NCBI RefSeq assembly: GCF_918698245.1
Contig: NZ_CAKKMS010000001.1
Span: 372,001 to 436,000 of the forward strand
DNA: 64,000 nucleotides
Origin: Pedobacter sp. Bi126
GTDB lineage: Bacteria; Bacteroidota; Bacteroidia; Sphingobacteriales; Sphingobacteriaceae
Reading direction: 5' to 3'
The stretch's first letter is position 1, and each line of letters opens with the position of its first letter. Under the pieces are notes generated by a model. The model was not told the origin of the DNA and did no database searches. It saw only the letters and a program-made list of their open reading frames with translations. A program made the position numbers and the translations under genes. Of the stretch, positions 41,241-48,584 are shown piece by piece.

Positions 41241-42925
41241 TGATGATCTGATAAGATAATATGTAAACCCACTCCCTTAACTTCAATTAATTCCAAATCT
41301 TCAGAATGTCCAATCGTCAAGACACTCTCTGTATAATATATCTGCTTTAAAAACGGTTTTTTTCCCTTTAACATTTCAAAAACAAGATTTACTAGGACAT
41401 CATAAGAATGCTCAATCTGCTCCTTTAACAAAAATTTATGTAACGTTTCGGCTCGAAAAGCTAATCGGAATTTCAATTTAATTAAATACTTTAGATAATC
41501 TATGTCAAGGGGGATTTTGCCGGTTAAATGTTTTTCATATTTCAGTAACTGAATCTTATTATTTATATGTTGACTATCAGATGATGGCTCTATCGTTGGA
41601 ACATTGCTAGTAATATGTTTACTTAGACTTTTAATCGCAGCTAGTGAAAGTTCTGGTCTGTCTTCGAAGGCAGAATATGAAACAATTGAACTTTTCTTCA
41701 ATTCAATTTTTTCCAGATTAAGTTCGCCATTGAATGCTCTTTCAGCCAGGGCATTAGTTAGTTCCTTTAGTTCATTTAGATATTCTTTTGATTTTAGCTT
41801 TAACTCTTGAACGACAGAAACAAAAGATTGAAATCTGTTTTGCTCGTCGATTGATGGAAGTGGTATCTCAAAATTATTAATCTGCGAAAAGTTAAAAGCC
41901 TGACGTGTTCCACCAACGTTTCTACTGAGTATCTTTTGTTGATAGTTGCTCTGACCAATGCAATAACTTAAATAAACAGGATTTACTTCTGAAATAATAG
42001 GTCGAATTATGCAAACATGTTGATTAACATTGGCAACGTCATCTTCCAGTTGATACCAAGCTACCCTGCCAATTGAAGCTCCAGTAATGGTTAAGAGTAC
42101 ATCTCCATATTTGACCCAAGAATTCTTCATTTTCTTGTGCGTCTGTTCAGTCAAATATAATGCAGAGTCGAAATCTATTTCAAACATCCTAATATTCTGA
42201 CTTCTAAGAAAACAATTTCTTCCCTCTTGAAGATAGACTTCCTTTCCACCTCTGGGCGTTGTACCACTTCCAATTTTTGATGTGATAACAGACAATGGTT
42301 TAGTAATAAAGTTTCTATCATTTAAAGCTGTATCACCGAACATTTTCCAGAATTGAGCTTGTATAAGCTCATCAAAGCTATCGATCGATTTAATCCGTTT
42401 TTTAATAAGATCTTCACTCTTTTCCAGCATAACTGCTGTCCTCACCTGATCATCGAAGATCGGAAGCCGAAACTTAATTTTGTTTAAATTTTTCCGTGAT
42501 ATTCTAGTCCGAGTAGTCCCATTAGTGTATTCCTTTAACAAGTGTCGGAAATAGGGACTATTCAGCTTATATTTTAGCCAATCGTTATAAACCGAGGGAT
42601 TGTTAGGTCGAATTATTGCGACATCTACCACTGTAACACATGGATATTCAAACCCAGGAAAAACACATGATCTGCCTATTGGATCAGGCATACGAGCAAT
42701 GAGAATATCACCTTTCCGTAAAAAAGTACATTTCAATTCGTTTGCTTTTTCAAATGATAAATAGCGATCAGATTTATCAATAAACACTCCGTCTCCAATA
42801 TCACCTAATTGTATCAACCTTACCTCTCCATTAGGATCTTGATCTTTACTTTCTATCCAATCTCCATCGTTAAATAGACCGCCTGTCTTGATTAACTCGC
42901 TTATGCTATACTCCTTGTCTGGCAT
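41237..42925 (-). CDS. hsdS: Type I-like specificity subunit HsdS with C-terminal extension
   Basis: A 562-residue protein with two target-recognition domains of the HsdS type (first about 1-190 with GDWIESKDQDPNGEVRLIQLGDIGDGVF; second about 205-390 with GSGTTPRGGKEVYLQEGRNCFLRSQNIR). Central conserved helices include FDELIQAQFWKMFGD, and LNELKELTNALAERAF closes the second half. Typical HsdS is about 400-450 residues. Here about 150 extra residues follow (LKYEKHLTGKIPLDIDYLKYLIKL..LTIGHSEDLELIEVKGVGLHI) that I do not recognise. They may couple the methylase complex to the downstream ATPase. The gene starts 2 bp from the hsdM stop. Confidence 0.88.
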   Translation of the reverse strand: MPDKEYSISELIKTGGLFNDGDWIESKDQDPNGEVRLIQLGDIGDGVFIDKSDRYLSFEKANELKCTFLRKGDILIARMPDPIGRSCVFPGFEYPCVTVVDVAIIRPNNPSVYNDWLKYKLNSPYFRHLLKEYTNGTTRTRISRKNLNKIKFRLPIFDDQVRTAVMLEKSEDLIKKRIKSIDSFDELIQAQFWKMFGDTALNDRNFITKPLSVITSKIGSGTTPRGGKEVYLQEGRNCFLRSQNIRMFEIDFDSALYLTEQTHKKMKNSWVKYGDVLLTITGASIGRVAWYQLEDDVANVNQHVCIIRPIISEVNPVYLSYCIGQSNYQQKILSRNVGGTRQAFNFSQINNFEIPLPSIDEQNRFQSFVSVVQELKLKSKEYLNELKELTNALAERAFNGELNLEKIELKKSSIVSYSAFEDRPELSLAAIKSLSKHITSNVPTIEPSSDSQHINNKIQLLKYEKHLTGKIPLDIDYLKYLIKLKFRLAFRAETLHKFLLKEQIEHSYDVLVNLVFEMLKGKKPFLKQIYYTESVLTIGHSEDLELIEVKGVGLHIILSDHQ

Positions 42926-42926
42926 A

Positions 42927-44486
42927 CTAATGTAAAAGATTTTCTAGTTGCTTGATTCCCGTCTTCAATTCCTTTTCTAGCTTAGAAATTTTAATTAGAA
43001 TATTTTTGGGATCGCCATAGCTTATTGGCTCATAAACATCAGATTTATATCTATTAATACTGAGATCAAAATCCTTATCAACGATCTCTTTTTTACTTAC
43101 AAGGAAGTGCTTAGAGGCCCTATCACTTTGACTAGAGTTACTTCTAACTTGATATTTTTCAATAATATCATGCAAGTCGCTGTTGACTATTTTAGTCCTT
43201 TTATCGTCAAATGAGTAGCCATCAGACTGCATTTCATAAAACCAAACATTGTCTGTTATTGCCGCTTTTTTAAAAATTAAAATTGCTGTGGCAACTCCTG
43301 CGTAAGGTTTAAAGACTCCACTGGGCATAGCTATCACTGCTTCGAGCTTACACTTTTCTATCATGATTTCTCTTGTCTTTTTGAACGCTATGCCGGAACC
43401 AAATAACACACCTTGGGGAATAATAATTCCAGCTGTGCCACCATCTTTTAACATATTATAAATACGTTCAATAAATAATAGTTCCGTTTTAGTAGTTCCC
43501 AAAGTTAAATTGGGGTTTAAATCCCCTTTATCAATACTACCAGTAAATGGGGGATTTGCCAATACGATATCGAAAGCACTGTCTTCATTATATGACTTGG
43601 AAAGGGTGTCACGATTTTCTAAATGCGGTACTGTGATTCCATGCATCATTAAGTTCATCAATCCAATTCTGACCATTGAAGGATCAATATCGTATCCGTA
43701 AAAGGTCTCTTTTTCTAATTTCGATATTGAATTTTCTTCAGTTAGTTTATCTGCGACAGTCGCTCTTTTAAATCCATCATCGTCGATCTCAACTTTAGTC
43801 GAAAATTTCGTCAAAATGTATTGATAAGCTCCAAGTAAAAACCCCCCGGTACCACATGCAGGATCGGCAATCTTATCTCCTAATTTCGGCTCAACTAAAT
43901 CACATATTAGCTTAATTATGTGTCGAGGGGTTCGGAACTGTCCCATTTTACCAGCCGTAGCAATTTCAGACAATAGATATTCGTAAACATCACCTTGAGT
44001 ATCCTGAAAAGTTTGTCTTCCTTTAAGTCCAGTTTCAATTTCGACGTAGAGATCTTCGATAATATCTACTGCATCTTTTAGTAAAGAAGACTTCGGCATG
44101 ATAAACACCGCGTTTTGCATGGATTTTACAAAGGGGCTATTTTCCCCATTTAAATTTTTAATAAACGGGAACACATTATGTTCGACATGTGAAAGCATAA
44201 CGTCTGCAGTCAATGTTCTAAAATGACTCCATCGTAGTTCCGACCGACTACGTAACTTCGCTTTGGTCTTTGTACCATAGGGTTGATACATACCCTCAAA
44301 TATAGATATGTAAGGAGACTTTCTCTTTACAGAGTTGGTTGTCATATTTGTATCCATCTCATCAATACGCTTCATGAAAAGGAGATAGGTTATTTGTTCA
44401 ATAGCGGTCAATGGATTTACAATACCTCCACCCCAAAATTTAGACCATAGCCGATCTATATGTGACTTTAAGTTATTCGTTAACAT
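42927..44486 (-). CDS. hsdM: Type I DNA adenine methylase HsdM
   Basis: A 519-residue N6-adenine methyltransferase. SAM-binding motif I is PACGTGGFLLGAYQYIL, and catalytic motif IV is FDIVLANPPFTGS (NPPF). The N-terminal helical domain includes DRLWSKFWGGGIVNPLTAIEQITYLLFMKRIDE, as in type I methylases. The C-terminus is a coiled stretch (ILIKISKLEKELKTGIKQLENLLH). It heads the four-gene operon hsdM-hsdS-ATPase-HNH. No hsdR helicase-nuclease is present in the operon or elsewhere in the window. It methylates DNA in a complex with HsdS. Confidence 0.92.
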   Translation of the reverse strand: MLTNNLKSHIDRLWSKFWGGGIVNPLTAIEQITYLLFMKRIDEMDTNMTTNSVKRKSPYISIFEGMYQPYGTKTKAKLRSRSELRWSHFRTLTADVMLSHVEHNVFPFIKNLNGENSPFVKSMQNAVFIMPKSSLLKDAVDIIEDLYVEIETGLKGRQTFQDTQGDVYEYLLSEIATAGKMGQFRTPRHIIKLICDLVEPKLGDKIADPACGTGGFLLGAYQYILTKFSTKVEIDDDGFKRATVADKLTEENSISKLEKETFYGYDIDPSMVRIGLMNLMMHGITVPHLENRDTLSKSYNEDSAFDIVLANPPFTGSIDKGDLNPNLTLGTTKTELLFIERIYNMLKDGGTAGIIIPQGVLFGSGIAFKKTREIMIEKCKLEAVIAMPSGVFKPYAGVATAILIFKKAAITDNVWFYEMQSDGYSFDDKRTKIVNSDLHDIIEKYQVRSNSSQSDRASKHFLVSKKEIVDKDFDLSINRYKSDVYEPISYGDPKNILIKISKLEKELKTGIKQLENLLH

Positions 44487-44868
44487 GACTTTATTTTTTG
44501 GTGTATACTATTATGAATATTGTTTTTTTTATAACAGACGTTTTCTATTTTTCAGACACATAGCTGAACTAAAATAAATATTCAATAATCTATAAAATTA
44601 GTATTTAATGATTTCATTCAAGTATAATATAATGTTTTTTTCACTTTCATCATCGAAGAGGCTGAACATCAGTAACGCTAAATATCGAATTTATTCAAGG
44701 TTAGCCTAGGATTTTCTCATTTCTCAATTGCTAGTTCATTTAAAAAATCCATATAACAATGCAAAATCATTAGTACAAAAAATAGAGCCACAGACTTTGA
44801 AGCAATTGACAATTTAAAAATTAAAAAGTTGATAAGTTTAGTAAACAAACGTCAACATGAAGAATTAT
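44487..44868. other. AT-rich region upstream of hsdM operon
   Basis: About 380 bp of strongly AT-rich DNA between hsdM and the tRNA. I see no gene and no convincing TAnnTTTG box for hsdM; a TATAC-rich stretch near 44500-44515 might serve as promoter. No obvious transposon end is visible. Confidence 0.45.
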
Positions 44869-44905
44869 AAAAAACGAATAGCTAACAATAAACATGTTAG
44901 CTATT
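44869..44905 (-). terminator. Rho-independent terminator of tRNA-Leu
   Basis: On the minus strand AATAGCTAAC (44905-44896) pairs perfectly with GTTAGCTATT (44886-44877) and is followed by CGTTTTTTATA. It lies directly 3' of the tRNA-Leu and terminates its transcript. Confidence 0.85.
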
Positions 44906-44912
44906 TAAAATG

Positions 44913-44996
44913 TACCCAAGAGGAGATTCGAACTCCCACACCCATACAGGCGCCAGCCCCTCAAGCTGGTGCGTCTACCAATTTCGCCACCTGGGT
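44913..44996 (-). tRNA. tRNA-Leu (anticodon GAG)
   Basis: An 84-base tRNA read on the minus strand. The acceptor arm pairs ACCCAGG with CTTGGGT (one G-U). The D-loop region is GGCGAAATTGGTAGACGC, the anticodon stem is CCAGC/GCTGG around loop TTGAGGG (anticodon GAG), a long variable arm is present as expected for Leu, and the T-loop is GTTCGAATC. The encoded 3' end after the discriminator A is CA then TTTT, so CCA is probably added enzymatically. Its 3' end faces the hsdM operon, a classic integration target. Confidence 0.93.
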
Positions 44997-45335
44997 TTGA
45001 AGAATTGCAAATATATAAATTAACCATCTTGCGCTGCAACATTCATAAAATATTTTTTGAACTGAAATTCCGGAAAGCAAATCTTAACATGGTAAACCAT
45101 ATAAAGTAACACCAAATCAATTACAAAAAGTAACACGACTTACTATAGTAAATCGTATAAGACAGCTATAGCAAAGTAATTGTTTAGACGGACTTTCGTC
45201 GCACTTAAGTCGGGGTTTCGTCGGACTTATGACAATTGTGCCCGAATGAAAGCCGACGTAAATCAGAAGCAAACACAACTTATTAGTTTATCAATCAGCA
45301 ATTTACTATATTGTATAACATAAATTAATGCAATC
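44997..45335. other. Leader region of DUF6266 gene with paired GTCGGACTT elements
   Basis: About 340 bp without a gene. It contains three AAAGTAA(C/T)-type repeats (near 45103, 45127 and 45174) and a hairpin with arms CGTCGGACTT (45219-45228) and AAGCCGACG (45250-45258). Related GGACTTTCGTCG and CACTTAAGTCGG units immediately upstream make the block look like diverged tandem repeats. Confidence 0.45.
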
Positions 45336-45974
45336 ATGGGAAAAATAGAAAACGGAATTAACGGTGGCTTCACCGGGACGGTGGGCGCCGTGACTGGTTA
45401 TTACCTGAACGGGAAATGGGTCATCAGGAGCAAACGGAGAAAGTCTATCAAAAACAAAACCGGTAGTGCTGATCAAAAGACCTGCAGATCCCGTTTTACC
45501 ATGATGCAGACCTTTTTAAGCCCTATTGTGGGTTTTATCCGGATTGGTTTTAACCTGGAGTCGAAAAAACGCATGATGACCGCCCATAATGTTGCAAAAT
45601 CCTATAACATGCTGAATGCCCAAAATGCCGCCGGCGAAATCGACTATGCCGCTGTACGTTTAAGCTTTGGAAACCTCACCGGTGCGGAGGGGGTTAAGCT
45701 GGAACACGACGATGCGGGTGTACATTTCAGCTGGACGGATAATTCTAACGGCGATTACACCAGGAAACATGACCAGGTGATGTTAATGGTTTATGATGTG
45801 GACAACAAAACGGCCATCTACGAAACAGGTGGTGCCAGGCGGTCAAAAGAAAGGGAAAGCCTGGAAATTCCGTCCTTTTATAAAGGAAAGGCATTTCACA
45901 CCTGGATGGCTTTCATTGCAGACGACAGAATGGGGATATCTGCGAGTACGTATTGCGGCAGTTTCGTTTTTTGA
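45336..45974 (+). CDS. DUF6266 family protein
   Basis: A 212-residue protein starting MGKIENGINGGFTGTVGAVTGYYLNGKWVIRSKRRK, the highly recognisable N-terminus of the DUF6266 family, common and often multi-copy in Pedobacter and relatives. The rest is beta-rich with GAEGVKLEHDDAGVHFSWTDNSNGDYTRKHDQVMLMVYD. No function is known. No signal peptide is apparent. It is a single gene with a structured leader next to a tRNA gene. Confidence 0.88.
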   Translation: MGKIENGINGGFTGTVGAVTGYYLNGKWVIRSKRRKSIKNKTGSADQKTCRSRFTMMQTFLSPIVGFIRIGFNLESKKRMMTAHNVAKSYNMLNAQNAAGEIDYAAVRLSFGNLTGAEGVKLEHDDAGVHFSWTDNSNGDYTRKHDQVMLMVYDVDNKTAIYETGGARRSKERESLEIPSFYKGKAFHTWMAFIADDRMGISASTYCGSFVF

Positions 45975-46008
45975 TCACAAAAGAATGAAGCTTTTACGTT
46001 AAATAACA

Positions 46009-46773
46009 CTAACATTCGAAACTAAGCCCGTCGTAAGCCAGCCTGATGTTCGACGGCAAGTCTTTTTCTACATCGGCATGTTTACCCAGATTATGACTGA
46101 TGTGTGTAAGATAAGTGGTTTCTGCACCTACCCTTTCCGCAAAGGCAATGGCCTCACCTAAAGTAAAATGAGAAATATGCGGTTCTTTCTGTAAAGCATT
46201 AAGCACCAATACTTTTGTTCCCTTTATTTTCTCAAAACTTGCTTCCGATACGGTTTTGGCATCTGTGATATACGTAAAATCGCCAATTCTGTACCCTGTA
46301 ATGGGCAATAAATGGTGCATCACTTCAAACGGAATAATGGTACTTTCGCCAATTTTAAAATCTTCGCCATTGGTTACGGTGTGCAGATTAATCTGCGGCA
46401 AGCCATGGTATTTGGTTTCGGCAAAAATGTAATAGAACTCTCTTTTTAAAGCCGCTTGAACCCTGTCTGTCGCATAAACATCAATTACCTTATGCAGCAG
46501 ATAATTAAAGGGCCTGATATCATCTAAACCCGCAATATGATCTTTATGTTCGTGGGTAAACAATACCGCATCAAGATCTTTCACCTTTTCGCGTAAAAGC
46601 TGGTAACGGAAATCAGGTCCACTATCTACCACAATAGTTTTGTCAGCTGTTTCAATTAATATTGAAGTCCGTAAGCGGTTATCTCTTTTATCAGCAGATA
46701 AACAAACTTCGCAATTACAAGCAATTACAGGAACGCCTTGTGATGTACCGGTACCTAAAAAAGTAACTTTCAT
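46009..46773 (-). CDS. MBL-fold metallohydrolase (PhnP/RNase Z-like)
   Basis: A 254-residue protein of the metallo-beta-lactamase superfamily. It starts MKVTFLGTGTSQGVPVIACNCEVC, has VVDSGPDFR before the metal-binding HEHKDHIAGLDD (the HxHxDH motif), and ends with LTHISHNLGKHADVE and RLAYDGLSFE. The N-terminal LGTGTSQGVPVI pattern is typical of PhnP-like phosphodiesterases and related enzymes. The Cys pair CNCEVC near the start may bind an extra zinc. Its substrate is probably a cyclic phosphate or similar; this is not shown. Confidence 0.88.
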   Translation of the reverse strand: MKVTFLGTGTSQGVPVIACNCEVCLSADKRDNRLRTSILIETADKTIVVDSGPDFRYQLLREKVKDLDAVLFTHEHKDHIAGLDDIRPFNYLLHKVIDVYATDRVQAALKREFYYIFAETKYHGLPQINLHTVTNGEDFKIGESTIIPFEVMHHLLPITGYRIGDFTYITDAKTVSEASFEKIKGTKVLVLNALQKEPHISHFTLGEAIAFAERVGAETTYLTHISHNLGKHADVEKDLPSNIRLAYDGLSFEC

Positions 46774-46822
46774 CTGCTTAAACTTTCCTTTCTATAATTG
46801 TAATGCTGGAATTGTATCTTCA

Positions 46823-47095
46823 TTAAAATAATTCGGTTTGCTGTAAGGATAGGTAGAATTGGCGCTGTTTTTCTTCTAACAGGTTTTCATCTGTATTGGT
46901 TTGCTTAACCAAAGTTACCAACGCAGCAATTTTTCCTTCCAGATTTGAAAATTTGTTTACCACAACAACCTTATTGTGCTCGAGCAGGCAAGAACCGGTT
47001 TTAAAGTTCCCTTTCTCGTAACGAACTTTATAGCCCATAGCAAAAAGCAGGGTTTCTAATTTCTCTAAGGTATGGTTTGTTAGTGGCAATGACAT
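46823..47095 (-). CDS. Conserved small Bacteroidota protein of unknown function
   Basis: About 90 residues from ATG 47095 (MSLPLTNHTLEKLETLLFAMGYKVRYEKGNFKTG). I chose this over an upstream frame start at 47155 because the 20 extra residues (CVYECCADL...) look non-coding. The segment GYKVRYEKGNFKTGSCLLEHNKVVVVNKFSNLEGKIAAL is one I associate with conserved small proteins of this phylum. It is compact and probably soluble. It runs in the same direction as the MBL gene 50 bp downstream, so they may form a pair. Function is unknown. Confidence 0.7.
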   Translation of the reverse strand: MSLPLTNHTLEKLETLLFAMGYKVRYEKGNFKTGSCLLEHNKVVVVNKFSNLEGKIAALVTLVKQTNTDENLLEEKQRQFYLSLQQTELF

Positions 47096-47317
47096 TGGAA
47101 CAAACTTAGATAAATCTGCGCAGCATTCATAAACACATGATGAAAAATTTATCAACCAATATGTTCATTTCTAAAACATTTGGAAAATCAGGGCTCTGGA
47201 TCAATCGGTTGCGAATTCCTGCTATCTGCTTTACTTATACTGAACAATGTCCTATCGCGTAAGACCTTATTGTTAGCCTGGATTTGTTTTTTAGCACGTA
47301 TTACCAAGGCGATCGTC

Positions 47318-47385
47318 ATGCTGAACTTGTTTTATTAGCTGTTTTTATTGTTTTAAAGGTCTAATAGCTACTTCGTGGTCAGCAT
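47318..47385. repeat. Imperfect GTCATGCTGAACTTG hairpin element
   Basis: ATGCTGA (47318-47324) pairs with TCAGCAT (47379-47385) around an AT-rich centre. The sequence GTCATGCTGAACTTGTTT resembles intergenic repeats that are frequent in Bacteroidota. It has no coding potential. Only one copy is visible in this window, so its repeat nature is inferred. Confidence 0.4.
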
Positions 47386-47462
47386 CTTTCCTGCTGTTAA
47401 TTTGCCTTGATTACTTAACAAATAATAATTTTAGAGCAATGTTATTTCCGCTCTCTGCCGCG

Positions 47463-47700
47463 GGGCATGGTACTTTGGAGCGCCAAAGTACCCAAAGCGC
47501 TTTGTCAATCCAGCAATGAGCCTTTTGCACAATCCCACCCACATCAAAAAAACAGCGGCACTTCGTTTTGTGTTCAATGTTTTTTAACCTTTAAATCATT
47601 TCTTATGAACACAAAACCACTGCGTTTCAGGTTTGTTAGTGCCAATTTACCTGAACTGCACCTGTTTTTTTGATTTCTCCGGCTCCTGGGATTGACGGCG
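47463..47700. repeat. Large nested palindromic element
   Basis: A non-coding element of about 240 bp. Three nested perfect stems are seen: GTCAATCC (47504-47511) with GGATTGAC (47689-47696); ATCAAAAAAACAG (47543-47555) with CTGTTTTTTTGAT (47662-47674); GTTTTGTGTTC (47565-47575) with GAACACAAAAC (47607-47617). A separate hairpin TACTTTGG-CCAAAGTA lies at 47471-47490. The short frames inside are not credible genes. It may be a MITE-like repeat or encode a structured RNA. Confidence 0.55.
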
Positions 47701-47871
47701 TTCTTCGGTAAAACCTGTGTGTTATTAAAGCAAGCTAGCACGACGCCTAAACTATTCTAAAAAAGAAGTGCTCTACGATAAACCTAAAAATCTGATTTCA
47801 ATAAAACAAAAAAGGTTCAGCTGTTTCCAGCTGAACCTTCAGGTTTCATCCCGCCTTAGCGGTAATAACAA

Positions 47872-48522
47872 TTATCTTAAATCTACTACTTCAACACCAG
47901 GATATTTTTTAGCATCGAAAGCAAAAGTAGTTTCTGGTATATTTACGTTTGGCGAAAAAGTTTTCACATTGTAAGTGTATTTGTTTCCGTTTTTATCGAA
48001 CAATACCACGTTTGCAATTTGTTTAGCCGCTTTATCGATGCTTAAACGTACTTTAAAAATCGATTTTTTAGCATCAACAGGTGTTAAATCAATCATTTGA
48101 TAAGTTTTGGCACCAGCTTTTTCTTCACCGGTATAAACGTATTTAAATCCTTTTTCGTAAACTGTAAAAATCTTAGCAGGATTAATGGCATCGCCACTGT
48201 TATCTACATTACTCACTTGTACTTCTTTGTCTTTTTTCAAATAAGTCCATTGACTTTTACCATCACTAAACAATTCTTGATTGGTCATCGCCACTTTATA
48301 CTTATTAGAATTGGCTTTAACATACAAAGTACCTTGCTGGGTTTCTTTTACTTTAGCTTTTGGATTATCCAAAGTGAAGGTAAAATCTGTTTTTACAATA
48401 TTATACGATTTGTATTTTTTACTCACCTCAGCTAAAATGGCTTTAGCTTTCGCATCAGTTTGAGCATAAGTTGAAGTTGTAAAAGCAACTACAACCATTA
48501 ATGCTGAAATTAATTTCTTCAT
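47872..48522 (-). CDS. LolA-like outer-membrane lipoprotein carrier
   Basis: A 216-residue protein with a signal peptide MKKLISALMVVVAFTTSTYAQ. The body follows with AKAILAEVSKKYKSYNIVKTDFTFTLDNPKAKVKETQQGTLYVKANSNKYKVAM, which fits the LolA/LolB-like lipoprotein carrier fold. LolA carries lipoproteins across the periplasm to the outer membrane. It lies 62 bp downstream of ftsK in the same direction, a pairing also seen in other Bacteroidota. Some Bacteroidota members of this family may bind other lipids, so LolA function is not fully proven. Confidence 0.83.
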   Translation of the reverse strand: MKKLISALMVVVAFTTSTYAQTDAKAKAILAEVSKKYKSYNIVKTDFTFTLDNPKAKVKETQQGTLYVKANSNKYKVAMTNQELFSDGKSQWTYLKKDKEVQVSNVDNSGDAINPAKIFTVYEKGFKYVYTGEEKAGAKTYQMIDLTPVDAKKSIFKVRLSIDKAAKQIANVVLFDKNGNKYTYNVKTFSPNVNIPETTFAFDAKKYPGVEVVDLR

Positions 48523-48584
48523 CTTTTCTTTTTTAAATTTTTCCTTTTGAAACGTTAGAGTAGATTTTTTGTTATTGGTTTAAT

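Noticed and set aside
47467..47673. 68-residue frame in the palindromic element
   Set aside because: It runs through the nested inverted repeats and has no recognisable composition; treated as non-coding.
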